From Monarcha castaneiventris obscurior (lineage: Eukaryota > Chordata > Aves > Passeriformes > Monarchidae): a stretch of 64,000 bases of DNA. Under the pieces are notes generated by a model. The model made no database searches. It worked only from the letters and a program-made list of their open reading frames with translations, and was not told where the DNA came from. Shown in pieces: positions 1 to 12,640 of this stretch. The DNA lies in the NCBI GenBank assembly GCA_026261815.1, contig JAMPIT010000484.1, forward strand, positions 16,714,501 through 16,778,500, given 5' to 3'. Numbering within the stretch: position 1 is the stretch's first letter; each line of letters opens with the position of its first letter. A program made the position numbers and the translations under genes.

Positions 1-2888
1 TTTTATGTAGAAGGGGAAGAATGTCTAAATGCCAGCTGGAGGTATCCCAAACAGATGCAGTCAAGATAGGCTTGGTGATATTTTGTAGGTATACTTGGGA
101 AATCATTTTGAAGGGCAGTTCAGTGTGAAGGCAGAATGAAAGAGCACAAGAATTTGCTTGTAAAAGAAAGTATTGTGGAGACAGGAACTGTCAAATAAAC
201 AAACCAGCACATTATGTAATTTTTATGCATGCTCTGTTTTGGAGAAATACTGCCTGGCAGCTGGGGCTCTTCTATTCCCCCAGTGTTTGATAATAGAGAG
301 GGAAAGTGGGCCACTGACTGTCATTGCCATCTCAAGCATTATGTTTTCAGTCCTTCACAGGCAAAAATATTATTGCTACAAATGGAGTGTACAAACCTGC
401 ACTTCCACCTGCACAGTAAATGGCTGCATGTTTGTGCTCCAGCCAAGACACCCTTATTTGCTGGGAGCAAGTGTTGTGCAGGATTAACATAGTATTAGAG
501 AATGAGAATCTTCTGGGCTGGAAATCCACGGTGTTAAGGGATTTAACTAAAAATAGGGTATTAGATAAGTTTCCCAGGGATGCTGCTGCAGTTGTGTTGA
601 ACATTATTAAGCAGAAGATAATACATTTGTCACGTTATGAGTAATGAGTGCAGGCACTGCTTCAGCCCAGCTCTCCAGAGAGCTGAGAGGATGTGAACAG
701 AACCTCGTCAGGCTGGGGTTGGCTTGGCCAGGTTTTCCTGGGGAACTTCATTAGAGCTCCATCACTGCCCTGCAACTGCAGTGCACACACAAGTGGCTTT
801 GATAATGTTAGTGGGGAATAATTTGTTCATATCTGTGTGCTGAGGGGAAATCCCTCCTTTGTCAATGTACTTTAGGGGTGGCAGTGTGCACACATGTGAA
901 TGACAGGGTATTTTGGAGGTTGTTTAGATACTTGCATTCAGGAGAGCTTCTGTGAATGAATTTGACCAGCATTAACATTAAAAAAAAACAAAAAAAAAAC
1001 CAAAAACCCTTTGCAGTGATCTCTTACTGATGTTACCATTTTTTAGTGTTATATTTTTTGACGTTCTGTGATAAGTAGGCTCAACTGGCAGCTGCAGGTA
1101 AAGATTACCTAGTGTGTCCTTATTTTCACCTTTTTCATTTGGTAAATAGTCATTTTCATCTTTGCAGCTGCAGTTTTCAGGTACTGGTCCTGGGCCACTG
1201 ATAACTTGTGTTTGGTAGGTTTAATCAAAACAAAGAGTGAAACCATCACTTTCACAATGTAGCATTAGAACTTAGAATTTGGTATTTGACATGAAACTGC
1301 ATTGAAGAAGGAAAGCTGTTCCCTTTTTTCCATTCAAAAGATAATTGATTTTAGCAAAGAACTGAGAATGTGGAAATTGCAGCTTGTCAGTAGGGTGTTT
1401 CAATGACCATACAGTGCTGCCAGGGCAGGTGAACAGGGCTGAGCTGTATTTTTGAGATGTGATGGCTTAGGGATATAAATAAAGAAGGAAAACCTGATTA
1501 GGCAAAGTTTCAAAAAAGAATGATGGAGTTTGGAAACTTCTGGGTAACGTTTAAAAGCACCATGGTGAGCAAAGGTGGCTGAGCTTCCTCCAGACTGCTG
1601 GTTCTCTGTGGCTGTTGTTTTAAGCCAATTGCTCAGAAAGAGAGACTGGATTGCCTGGAGCCTTCTGTTATTGCTCCTCACAATTACTCTGCAGTACCAG
1701 AGAGGTTTTTCTCAATAAAATTTTTCATTTGCCATCAGGAACAAGTCTGTGCAGAATGTTTCCCTCTCTGATTACAAAATTAAATTGACTTTTGCTTTTC
1801 TTTTATAGTCCATGACAGAAGGAGTGCCAAGGTAGTTGGTGAGGGCACCTCTTCTGAAGTTTTTTTTTTTTTTTCTTTAAGACTATCAAGAACTTAAATA
1901 TAAAATGTCTAGGAGTGAAGTATCAAAGTTACATAAGGCAAAAGCAGGAAAACGGTTAATTCGTGTGTTGGGTTTTTTTGAATTTACTCCTAATGTGTGT
2001 TTAGTGTACCTTTTTATTGTAATGCTCAGAACTCTCTGTGCCTCAGAAATTGAAGATCTATGGAGCAAAACTTGGGTTTTGTCACCTTTAAGGTTGTCTT
2101 GTTCTGCAGTCTACAGTTATTAATTAATCATTAGCAGTTTTCATTTATTTGTCTGGATGAAGAATATCTTGTTCTGTCTGCTACTCATGTGAAGCTGTGA
2201 CCTGCACTGCCTTCTTTACTGCTGAATTCCTTAACTAGTCATCTTTGCACTGGTATTCTTTTTTTACCGGTTTATATATTTGATTTGAACCAAAATATTC
2301 GTTCTGTTCAGAATAATTAAAAATATTTTGTGTGTGTTACAAATAGAGATTAAGATTATTGTTACTGCAGTTATTGTTTATTATGAAAAAAGCTACTGTT
2401 TACACAGCAATAAAGGTGGGGGTGAAGTTTTATGAGCACCAGGAATATCAAAGCAGCTTCCCAAGGCTCAGGATCTGTTGGCACATTTGAACAGGGCTAT
2501 TAATGGAACTTTTTCATTATGCAGTGAAGGATCTTACTCAGATACTGCAGCAGAAACCAGAGTATGAACTTCCTTTACCTGCTCCATTTCCACATACAAA
2601 ATTAACTTTTTTGGGGTACTGCACCAACATATTGGCCAAAAGCTTCCCCTGCATTAATTGCCAGAGCTCCGCTGAAGTCAGGGAACAAAAAGCAACAAGT
2701 TTGTAGAGGGATTTTTTGATATTTGCATTAAATTTTCTTTAGAAGGGTTGTGTGTTTAATGGTTAACAGCTGCAGTCAGACTGGAATAGTTGAGTGTTTC
2801 CTTGTCCCTGCCATGGAGGAGGCACATGCAGGAGGTGCTAGTGAGCATTCATGTACCACACTGACACTGCTCCTTCCTTCTCTTCCAG
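1..2888 (+). other. Intron (3' part) upstream of window exon 1
   Basis: No exon is seen. The stretch is AT-rich and unremarkable. It contains A-rich runs near 980-1010 and a T-run near 1860-1876. Short open frames here have no recognisable family and no splice context joining them to DOCK3. Confidence 0.75.
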
Positions 2889-2973
2889 ACACTTGGGCCT
2901 TGACTTAGTTCCTCGGAAGGACTTTGAGGTTGTGGATTCAGATCAGATCAGTGTTTCAGACCTTTATAAAATG
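2889..2973 (+). CDS. DOCK3: DOCK3 window exon 1 (85 nt)
   Basis: The exon follows a pyrimidine-rich acceptor (tcttccag) and ends before the donor gtaaga. The first base completes a split codon; the next 28 codons read HLGLDLVPRKDFEVVDSDQI and on to SDLYKM (residues 1-28 of the visible fragment). The HLGLDLVPRK start is a hallmark of the DOCK3/DOCK4 branch and lies in the region between the N-terminal helical part and DHR-1. The exon ends in phase 0. The open frame runs on into the intron for about 110 bases, but the strong donor and the match to the family place the end at 2973. Confidence 0.93.
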
Positions 2974-5900
2974 GTAAGAAATTCTGTGGGAGATTCCTCT
3001 GAGTTTTCATTTTGGGAGGGAAAGAAGGGAAAATGTTTTTATTCTTTAATCTTACATGTTTACTTGTTTAAAATGATGTTGTAAGCTAAATGCCTTCTTC
3101 ATTTGCACCCTGACCACCAGAACAGTGTCTCTGGTAGCCTGAGTACCCTAAACAGTGGCATGCTTTGATATATTTTAAGTTCAATTTACAAAGTAACACA
3201 GTGTTAACTCCTGGAAGGCTCTCTGAGCCCAGAATGTCCATGAGAGCCACTATTCACTTTCAGCAGATCTGCAGGTGAAGAATACCTAAGTGAAAAGTCT
3301 GGGTTTAGTAGTTGCATAGATAATAAACATCTTTTCCCTGCTACAAAGACTTTTTGAGCTCACAAAAAAAGGGCAGAGAGGAGGGAGACCAGTGCATAAG
3401 TTAATTTAAGCAAAACTAATCCTTGAGCATTAAGACCATCCCTGTTGTATGTCAGTGCTCCTTAGAAAACATGGGGTGCATTTGAAGAAAAATATTTGGA
3501 TTTTCAGGTAAAGTGGTATCATTCCTTCACTGGAGTAGTTCCAAATTCTGTCATTATTAGTTACTTGTACAGTCCTGTTGGTACCAATGAAGTTGGAGTT
3601 GTTTTGGAAATGTGAATTGTGCCATTAACAGACTGTAAAGTCACTGATGCACGTTACAACTTAACTGTGTTTGGATGCTCTGTTAGTAGGACTAATACAG
3701 ATAATTTTGCTTGTGTTGTGATGTAACTGTAGAGGGAGAAACCATGTGATGTTCAGCATGTAAGCAGCATGTAAAATTCAGGAAAGGGAATGAAAACCCT
3801 TCCTCAGAGGCTGTTTTATCAAAAAAGAAAAGCCTGAAGCAACCCAAATAAAAACCCCTCAGCAATTATTTTATACAACTTCTTCACTTAATATCTTCCA
3901 AAGGAAATTGAGTGTTTTCTAAATAATGTTGTTACAGTGTCACTTACTTCTAGGAAGCTTTTAATTTCCTATTTTAAAAGTTTTGACTTTCAGCTATTTA
4001 AGATTAGGAGCAGAGAGGTCCATGGCTTGGTGATGGGTTTTGGTGTGCAAGATGTAACTTTTCCTTAAAACCAAGGTGTGTTTTGTAAACAGGCTGGGTG
4101 CTGGTTTGGGTTATTTGCACCATATAACAGTGGCTTTCATGGACAGAAATAAGAAGTGTTGCATAAGAAATATGAAAGCACACCAGTCTGTAGTGCTGAT
4201 TTTTAAAGTTTGTTCCTGATTTGCCATGGTCTGAGGAGAGTTTGGTGCCAGTACAGCAGAGTTCCTTCAGTACAGCTTGGAAATAACTCAGTATCAAATT
4301 CAATCAGTGAAGACTCAGAGTGTGAGATTAGTTGCTAACTAAGGATTGGTTTATTACTCCGAGGTTTATTCTGCACATCTTTTTACTCTGGGAGTACTGC
4401 AAATAGGCAATATTTATTGCCAGAGCAGCCTGGTTGTGTCACCCCTTAGTCCTGTGACTGTGCTGCTCCATTCTGGGCTGGGCTCAGGACAGCACCATTA
4501 TTCACTTCACATTTCACTGCTGCCAGAGTCTGTAGATGCAAGAGGACAGTGCTGTCTAATCACATCTCTTCACAGTCAGAAGGCAATTTCAGGAACCAAA
4601 GCAGCTGAAAACCTGTTACTTTTTTTAACTTGAATTTAGTAAAAAATGATGGAAGGGTATATTGATGACTTAGGTTGTTTCAGGGTTATTTTTAATGTGG
4701 TTTGGGGAGTGTTTGTATTATTTAACAAAAACCCAGGGAGAGAATCCTCCTTACTTGTGGTGAAATACTTAATGGGTTCTCAGATGAGCAGTGGGTTTTA
4801 CATTGTAGAATAATCTTGCAGGAATAGTTATGAGAGCCAAATTGCTTTCTTGTATTTTCAGGATTGTAGGATGATCAGTGTAACACAGAAAACACTCAAT
4901 AGCAGAGCAGTGGGTGAGGTAGCACGTCCGACTTTTCTCTCTGTGACAACAGATTCAAGCATTTTTTACTCAGTCATTAGACTTAGCACTGCTCTTCTTG
5001 ATAAATTGTAAGTTGTTACATTCGAGCCTCTTTTTTAGCTCTCATGTTTCATTGCTAAGTGTATCTGTGACTGCTGGGTGATGCTGAATTCATCTCTTTG
5101 GCAGAACTGCTGTGCTCTGAGGCCTTGCACATCCTGCTTCTCCACGTTACTCATTCTGAAGCTAAATGCCAGTGGCTGCAGGATGCACAGCATTTGTCAG
5201 GAGTTGTTGCTTTGCTCCTGAAGGAAAGCAAATTGCCCTTTCCCTATGACAATGTTTGTGACTTTAACCAATATGACAGAATGCTTTTTAAAAATACATA
5301 TTACTTGTGAATGGTGGGAAAAGATGTTCTCGGAATTCTGCCGCAGAGCTCAGCGCTGGAGCTGCCGCTGGATTGAAGTTGTCACTTAGGAACACCAAGT
5401 CCTGCACAATGTCAGAACACTTGGATGGCACATTTTAGTGGAAGGGGTTTCAAGTTACAAATGTCTGAAGTCATTTCACGAATCAGAAATGTTCAAAGCT
5501 GGTGATTAATTAGGTTTAGCTTTTGTATGAAGTTATTCATACAAATATTCAACTTCTCTTCAGGAGAAGTTCAGGAGGTACATGAAAGGCACAGCTGTTG
5601 ACTGTGTAACTGCTGCAGCTTAGGCATTTCTTCCAGCTGTGTGAGAGAAACGCCATGAGCTCACCAGAGTTCCTATTAAAAAAAAATAGAGTTCCTAAAT
5701 AAACAGTTTCAAATTAATGCTGCCATTAATGCACCTCATAACTGCTTCTGCTTTATTCAAGTGGTAAATGTGATTGGTAAGAAGGAATAGTCCAGAAAAT
5801 AATTCAGTTACCCAGAACTCTACTAGATAAGGAAAACAGCTGGACACAAACTGGACAGGAAGATCATGAAATCTTTGTTGTGATTTTCTTGGTTGTTCTC

Positions 5901-6629
5901 TGTTTAACAAAGCAGATTGACAGAGATCAGGTTTGGGTATGTTGGGTTCTAAGCCCCAGTAAGAGGCCAGATGAGAATATGAAGGCAAAAAGCAGTTTAA
6001 GACTGACTTGGGAATGATGGGATTCACTTAGCAGGCATTGCTAGGAAAGGAATGAGGAAGAACAACCCTGAAAGCCAATGTTGGTAGATAAGATATCATG
6101 AGAAAGAGGTTTGATGGGAAAAAGGAGGAAAGGAGAATTGATAGCTCTTTCAGTAAATTAAGAACAAAACCACAAGATGCTCACTAACAGGCCAAGTTGG
6201 ATAAATTAAGAATTCTTCTTTTCCTCCAGGCATTAGAGTGAAAAGGAAATTGAGATTACCAAGAGCAAGTTTACAAGAACAGAATTTTATAGAGAAGTAT
6301 AATAGAATAGCACAAATGGATAAATAGAAAAATCGGGCAATGCACAAATTCAAATTTAACAAGCAAATGTGGTCAATTATATCAAGAAACAGTTTTAAAT
6401 AAATGACCTGATAGTACTGGGAAGCTAAAGGAAAGTTTTTATACTGGGGAAAAGCAACTGGCACGTGATGCAAGAAAATAACGTGGCATTTAATGTCCTT
6501 CTTGCCCCACTAAACTCTGGTAAGGTGGTGTTAGCTTTATCAAGAACTTTGCAGTTCCAGGGGATTTAGAACTGTGTACATTTCAGTTGGGATTTCTAGA
6601 GAAGCCACATCAGATGTGTTAGTGATAAT

Positions 6630-7480
6630 CATTGGGAAGATGGGTAGGGTTCCAGAAGACCAGAAAAGGGCAAGCAAACGTCACACCCTAAAAAAAAGGT
6701 GATGGAGGAGGAGCTAGTAATTGTTCTCTCCCTGTAAAAAATGCTGGAAAATAATATTAATAATAAAAGAAAATAATAATTTCTTTGCAGCAAGGACATG
6801 AGTAATAGTGAGTGTGAACTTGTCCAGAATAAGCAATTTTTAAAAGTTTCAATGTATTTCCAGACCACAGATATGTACAGTGGATAGAGGAGAAGCAGCT
6901 GATGCTATATTTAGATTTGGATAAAGGTTTTAAATGTTTGTTTTAATTTGAATTCTCCAAAGGTCATTAGTTCTAGATGAAATTACTGTAAAGTAAACAC
7001 AGAGCTAATTAGAAAACCCATACTCAAAAAAAAGAAAAGGAGAATGGTTGTCAGTAATTCGATTAAATAAAATAGAAGGAGGGAGGAATTAGCTGAATTT
7101 CTTGAGGTGTCATCCTCCATTTTGTAGTGCTTCAAGTTTAATTAAGGACTAGATTGCTGATATAGGGAGTCTTCTTACTAAATACACAAAATCCACAAAG
7201 TTGGAAATGGTATTTCTGATTCTTTCAGTGGAGGGAAGGATCAGAATTCCAAATAATATAGAGAAACTGAAGAAGTTGTATGAAAAGTGTAGTAAACCAG
7301 GGAGAATCATAAATGCAAGGTTTTAACTCCTGCAGTCAGTTGTTACCTCAGAAGTACAGATTGGGACGCTACAAGCTTAGGTGGTTTTGTAGAGGAGATT
7401 TGAGGTTATAGTGGAATCACAAGCTGAATTAATTAATCTTTTCATCCTAATGATGGATAAGAAAAGAATCAATAGGCCTA
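6630..7480 (+). mobile_element. Old CR1-family LINE remnant, sense to DOCK3
   Basis: Heavily decayed sequence resembling the reverse-transcriptase part of CR1 in + orientation. Recognisable traces are the stretch around 6650-6670 (a remembered CR1 pattern of 'accagaaaagggcaa...'), an apparent counterpart of the 'gcaaaggcttttga' region near 6920, and a counterpart of the 'tttgcagatgacacaaagttgg' region near 7170-7210. No open frame survives. The boundaries are uncertain and the call rests on pattern memory, not alignment. Confidence 0.4.
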
Positions 7481-7684
7481 AATTTCAATAGCAAGGAATC
7501 AGTTGGAGCATCACAAAACACTTTGATGAGAACAGATATACTGAATGTCATATCTGTAAAAGCTTGCACAACCTTTACAGACAGCTATCTTTTGGCAAAA
7601 ATAAAGGCAAAACTGATTTTGGGTTTTTTTTTTTAGAAGGAGGCTGGATAATTTCTTAGCAGTCCTGCTTTTTATGTCACCTTG

Positions 7685-8650
7685 GAAGGCTTTTCAGGTT
7701 GGAAGGGTCCTCAGGAAGGTCTAGGCAAACTTGCAAGGTCAATATTGAACTCAGACCAGGCTACTCAGAGCTTTGTCCAGTTGGATGTTGAGATTCTTCG
7801 AGGGGAAGGATTGGATCCCTGTTCCAATGCTTGGCTGCCCTGATGGAGCTCTGTTTTTCCTTGTTGGAATGTTGGGATATCCCACGTTGTAATTGATGCC
7901 CACAGTATCTGGCCAAGCTGCTGCACAGCTCTGTGGAGAGCCTGGCTGCCTCTTCGTGCTGGGAACTTCATGCTTACAGGAAGGTTACAGGTCACCTACA
8001 AACCTTCTCTTCTCCAGACTCAGAATTCCCTCCATCCTCCTCAAACACCTTGTGCTGCTTCATTGTCCTTTGCTGAATGCAGTGTTTCAGCTGAAGTTTA
8101 CTGAGTGCCGAGGAAAAAGGAATAAATGTTATTCTCAGTGTACTGGCTCCATTCCTGAGAACAGAAACAGTAAACTGTTAAATGTCCCTGCTGCCAGAGT
8201 GCTCCCCTGACTTAGGTTTGGCTTGCTTTAATAGGACCCTGCCAGTCTGGTGCCCCTAGTTTAGGATCATCTGGGAATTTAAGGCCGCAGAGGTCTCAGG
8301 ACAGACCCCTAAAGAATCTACACCATTAACCACTACCTTTGGAGCTTGAAAATCCTACTGTTTGGAGGGTTTTTTGACAAAATAGTTTAGTCTACCCATG
8401 CAGGTGTAACTTTATGGCTTGGGTACAGGGATGCTGTGCTGAGGTCTTAGCTGAGCAGAGGAGAAACAACAGCCACTAATTTTCCCTCATCTACTGATTT
8501 GGTTATTTTATCTCAGGGGAATCACTTGATCCAGCATAATGTACCCCTGATAAATCCATGTTGGCTATTTTCAGTCACCCTCCCATCCAAGTACCCAAAA
8601 ATGGCACGTACCCTCTGGGCACTTTGCCTGGCCAGAGGCAAGGGCACGTA
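7685..8650 (-). mobile_element. Old CR1 LINE 3' region, antisense to DOCK3
   Basis: It begins at 7685 with the reversed CR1 3' end (caggttggaagggtcctcag). It continues with the diagnostic order of CR1 blocks read backwards: the 'cagaccaggctactcagagctttgtccagttggatgttga' type block near 7757-7796, then 'cctgttccaatgcttggctgccctgatgg' near 7820-7850. Near 8545-8575 there is a further CR1-like block (aaatccatgttggctatttt). Divergence is high, so it is older than the copies at 9152 and 16159. No coding frame is left. Confidence 0.6.
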
Positions 8651-9151
8651 AAATTAACTCAGTCAGTGATTGTATCGTTACAACATGGTCCTGAAGCATG
8701 AAAGCAGGGAGTCAGTCAAATCTTATCTTCTGATTGTGGAAAAAATGAAAACCTGATGTTTTTACCACTTATTGTTATAGATTTACCTCAGTGTATGCTT
8801 TGTAAGCAGCAGTGTTTACTGAGGAATCTCTTCAGACCACCTCTCGTATCTGCGTTGCTTGAGTGTCTCTCACTTTCTTACTTGGGTTTAGAGATTAATT
8901 TAATCAAAAGAAGTCAGGACACCTTGAGGAGCTTAAATAACTGGTCTTTTCTGTGCCAGATGATTCTGAGTGGTTGCAGGTGACAAAAAATAAGGAACTC
9001 AGCCAACTTAAAGGCTTTTAACATTCAGAAGATGATGCAGTATTTAGACAAACAGTGGAGTGCTAGAGCATTATTTTTCTACTGAGAGTGTGAAAGAGGG
9101 CATTTTTATAACTGTGAATGTAAACAGATGTCTGAATATGCCATTTAGAAT

Positions 9152-9580
9152 TCATAGAATAGTTTAGGTTGGAGGAGACCTTTAAGATCATTGAGCTCAA
9201 CCATTCCCCCAGAACTGCCAAAGCCCCACCGACCCCTGTCCCCAAGTGGCACAGCTACACTTCTTCTAACTCCTTCCAGGGCTGGGGACTCCACTAATGC
9301 CCTGGGCATCCTGTTCCAGTGCTTGACAACGCTATGGCTGACAAAATTTTCCCTAATAGCCAACCCAGTAGTGAGGGGCCCAAAACTGACCCCAGGATTT
9401 GAGATGTGGCATCACCAGTGTCAAATGCAGGGGCATCTGTGGCCAGCTGGGCCCACTGCTGGCTCATGTTCACCTGGGACCTCCCCAGTTAACCAGGGCT
9501 GCTGGTGAGGCATTGAAAGGGGCTCAGTGAGCACTTCTGCCAGCTTCCTCAGTTCCCCAATATCTCCTTGGTTTATTCTC
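9152..9580 (-). mobile_element. CR1 LINE, truncated 3' end, antisense
   Basis: It starts with the reversed CR1 tail (ttcatagaatagtttaggtt) and runs back through the end of the reverse-transcriptase ORF. A - strand frame at 9145-9363 contains VVKHWNRMPRALVESPALEG, the conserved C-terminal motif of avian CR1 ORF2. The remainder to about 9580 follows CR1 3' sequence. As is usual for CR1, the copy is truncated at its 5' end. It is a fossil with no capacity to move. Confidence 0.85.
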
Positions 9581-10658
9581 ATTATGAAGAGTCTCTCTCC
9601 TTTTGTGGTAAAAAAATCTTATTTGTGTTCTGTGTGAAAGATGGTGTCATAGTTTGAGAAGAGCATTGCCACATACATTTTGTGGACAATCTTTTACTTC
9701 CACCTCCTTCAAAGCTTTGTGTTTGTCAACAGATCTGCTAATTCTGGTACAGGGGGTAAATGTTTGGTCAGAATAAGATGTTGGGTTTGTAACAGGAGAG
9801 AGGTGGGGTGAATGAAGAAAAGTATTTAATAATGTGTGGTAGTGTCAATGTTAATATTTCTGTTTAAAATGCTAATATTAAGATGATGTGCAGGGAAAGG
9901 CATGGTAGAATCATTAATGACGTTTTTTTAAAGCTCTCTGAAACCTTTTCAATTTAGATTAGTATTTAAATCTCCCTTTGGAGATTAAATGGCTTCAGTG
10001 AGTCTTGCAGTCCATTTTCTGATTATAACATCTCCTTCTAGCATAAAAGGCTTTAAATACAGCATCTTCCTCTGAGTTTTTAGACATGTAGCTCTTTACA
10101 CCGATGCTTCTTTACAGGTGTTGGGCAGTTGAAAATGTAGAAGAGTCTTTAACCATTTTTCAGGATTTCATTTTCTTATTAGAGCAAAAAGTTTAAACAA
10201 TGTCTAAAATCCATCTTTCTTTCTAGATACCTGTGTTTTTTAACAAATGCACCTTCTCACACACAGTATACTAGGAGATGACAATTAGTGGTGAGGTATC
10301 TTCCCATTTAGCAAGAGAAGACAAAGATTATACAGAATAATGAAATTTTCCAACACTATAATAGCATTTCTTTTTGAAATTCTGCCTAACTTGTGACAGC
10401 CATTTACTTTAAAAGCTAAGGTAAATAGTCCCTGTAAATTCAAGTAGTTAGGTAAAGAACCAGCTTAACTGAGAAAAGCCTTTAGGAAAGCAAGTGGTCT
10501 TGTGAGTGATGATACACTGTGGGAAAAAAGGCCATGAAAAGTTGATAATCATTTTGAAAGTCATATTTTAGAATTGCTGTTCTAATGATACATAAACATA
10601 ATGTAAATATTTCTTACTTTCAAAAAGGTTTAAATTTTGCTATTTTGTATCTCCACAG

Positions 10659-10700
10659 CATTTGTCAAGTAGACACAGTGTCCAGCAGAGCACATCACAG
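10659..10700 (+). CDS. DOCK3: DOCK3 window exon 2 (42 nt)
   Basis: A short exon between acceptor ctccacag and donor gtaaat. It encodes exactly 14 residues, HLSSRHSVQQSTSQ (fragment residues 29-42), in phase 0 at both ends. It is too short for a start-to-stop open frame and was found by joining exon 1 (SDLYKM) to exon 3 (VDTIRQRHGE). The family has a closely similar HLSSRQSVQQSTSQ at this place. The stretch is serine- and glutamine-rich, probably a flexible linker. Because it is phase-symmetric, skipping it would keep the frame. Confidence 0.9.
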
Positions 10701-12485
10701 GTAAATACCATCCACATTTGAATTTTTTGTTGTCTTTAAGTTTCTGGTAATGTAGTTAAAGGTGTGATGGAGATTACTAGGTAAGCCCTTACCCACAGAA
10801 CACTTCCTCAGAATATTCCCAAGTATTTAAGTCACTAAGGTCCTTCTTCAAATTCCATTTAGGTCTCTTTTCCTGAGCTCGTAACTGTTGTTCTTAAAAG
10901 ATCAACTTGTGTAGTGAGATCAAAAGCCTCACTCTGCCCCTGTGAGTCTTCTCTCTGCCTGCTGACACGGGGCTGAGTGGCTTCTGTTTCACACATCCTT
11001 TCTGGACTATTATAATCCAGTCCTGTTCATGGAATCTGGCTTTGATCTTTACAGAGATCTGTGCTTCCACAGGTACCTGTCTTTAAAGAATGAGGATTTC
11101 TTTGGGTTTAATTTAAAATCCAGAACAAAATTCCTTTTAAACCAGTACAAATCTGAATTGTATGTCTGAAAATTTTAAGATTTTCTTGGTTAGAATGTAC
11201 CTGTCTATGCATTCAGAGGAGATGAGCACAGTGAACTTAGGATATTCATGCAACCTGTTTATCAAGATCAGAGTGAGTGGATGTAAAGGGCTGTAAAAAC
11301 TGAAAGCATACATTTACTTATACTCTTTGGCCACCCCAGCATTCACTGCTTTAAATATGTCTTGATACTTTGAGTCAAAATGCAAACCTTTCAACTTGTT
11401 GGCTTGATTGGTTGCTCATGTTATCAACCCTTATTAAGTTTTTTTATACCTGCAGGACGAACTGGCCTCTTAAGCCTGGTTCTAACTCCTGGATTGCTTT
11501 TGAGTGAAAAACACCCTTAATTTTCAGTCTGAATGTTCCCCCAGCAATGCCAAGCCCATCACTTAACTGTCCCTGAGCACCACATCTACACATCTTTTAA
11601 ATCCCTCCAAGGATGGCCACTCCACCACTTCCCTGAACAGCCTGTTCCAGTGCTTGGCAACCCTTTCTGTGAAGAATTTCTCCCTAATATCCAATCTAAA
11701 CCTCCCTGGCACAACGTTGAGATCATTTTCTCTTGTCCTGCTGCTTGTTCCTTGAGAGAAGAGACCAACCCCCACCTGGCTACAGCCTCCTTTCAGGGAG
11801 TTGCACAGGGCAATAAGGTCCCCCCTGAGCCTCCTTTTCTCCACGCTGAGGCCCCCCAGCTCCCTCAGCTGCCCCTCACCTGACCTGTGCTCCAGACCCC
11901 TCCCAGCTCCATTCCTTTTTCTGGAGGAGCTCCATCACCTCAGTGTCTTCCTTGGAGTGAGGGGTCCAAACCCCAGGATTTAAGGAGTGCCCAGTACAGG
12001 GGGACAGTCACTGCCCTTGTCCTTACTGGCCACATAAATGACCTCTCTAAATGAATTGCAGCTGCTGGAAAGAAATAACGTAACAAATGTTATTAAAAAT
12101 GCTTTGAAGTCCATCTGCTTTGAATGGAAATCATCAGGAACCACCCCAGTACTGTCTTACAATTCATTTTCAGTACCAGGATCAAGGCAAAATTTGAGAA
12201 ATAGAATTGACTTGGTTTACTTGATAAAATCAGATTTCCAATGCATAAACAATTTGTTTTGTATCTACTTGGTTATCACAGTTTCATCAATCTATTCAAA
12301 TTAGAAGCGTTAAAAATAGAGGAAGAAAACTTAATCTCGCATCTATCTCTGAGGCAGAATATATTTGAGATTAAGCTTTTACTTGATGGAGAGAGGAGAG
12401 GCAGCCTCTCAGTTAAAATGATCGAGTTGGTCACGTGTGCTTTATGTGTGAAGAGCTGCCAATGGTTTTCCCTGCTTTGGATCAG
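10701..12485 (+). other. Intron between window exons 2 and 3
   Basis: A 1.8-kb intron. It holds one CR1 remnant (11530-12035). Nothing else is recognised. Confidence 0.8.
11530..12035 (-). mobile_element. CR1 LINE remnant, antisense
   Basis: Reversed CR1 3' region lacking the extreme 3' tail. The - strand frame 11563-11844 carries [20 protein letters not shown], the CR1 ORF2 C-terminal motif, preceded by RLDIREKFF. Downstream on the + strand, the run of 'tcagggagttgcacagggcaataaggtcccccctgagcctcc' type sequence and the 'gaggggtccaaaccccaggatt' block are standard avian CR1. It lies about 450 bases upstream of exon 3. Confidence 0.85.
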
Positions 12486-12640
12486 GTGGACACGATCCGT
12501 CAGCGGCACGGGGAAGCCTGTAGGATGCCAGTGCCTCATCACTTCTTCCTCAGCCTCAAGAGCTTCACCTACAACACCATTGGAGAGGACACAGACGTCT
12601 TTTTTTCTTTGTATGATGTCCGGGAAGGCAAACAGATCAG
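12486..12640 (+). CDS. DOCK3: DOCK3 window exon 3 (155 nt)
   Basis: It encodes fragment residues 43-93 plus two bases of the next codon: VDTIRQRHGEACRMPVPHHF, then FLSLKSFTYNTIGEDTDVFF and SLYDVREGKQI. This is the start of the C2-like strand region before DHR-1 (DOCK N-terminal domain) and is the clearest DOCK3-versus-DOCK4 discriminator. The donor is gtagga. The acceptor is unusual: ccctgctttggatcag has only a short pyrimidine tract. The start at 12486 is set by the join to exon 2 and by family similarity. A longer frame at 12241-12759 overlaps this exon in a different register and is not coding. Confidence 0.94.

Larger units (their letters stand above)
2974..10658 (+). other. Intron between window exons 1 and 2
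   Basis: A 7.7-kb intron with no coding exon seen. It holds three LINE CR1 remnants annotated separately: an old + strand piece near 6630-7480, an old - strand piece near 7685-8650, and a younger - strand piece at 9152-9580. I see nothing specific in 2974-6600 or 9600-10658. Confidence 0.75.

Noticed and set aside
9145..9363. - strand frame as an independent gene
   Set aside because: It is the C-terminal relic of CR1 ORF2 inside a truncated LINE copy.
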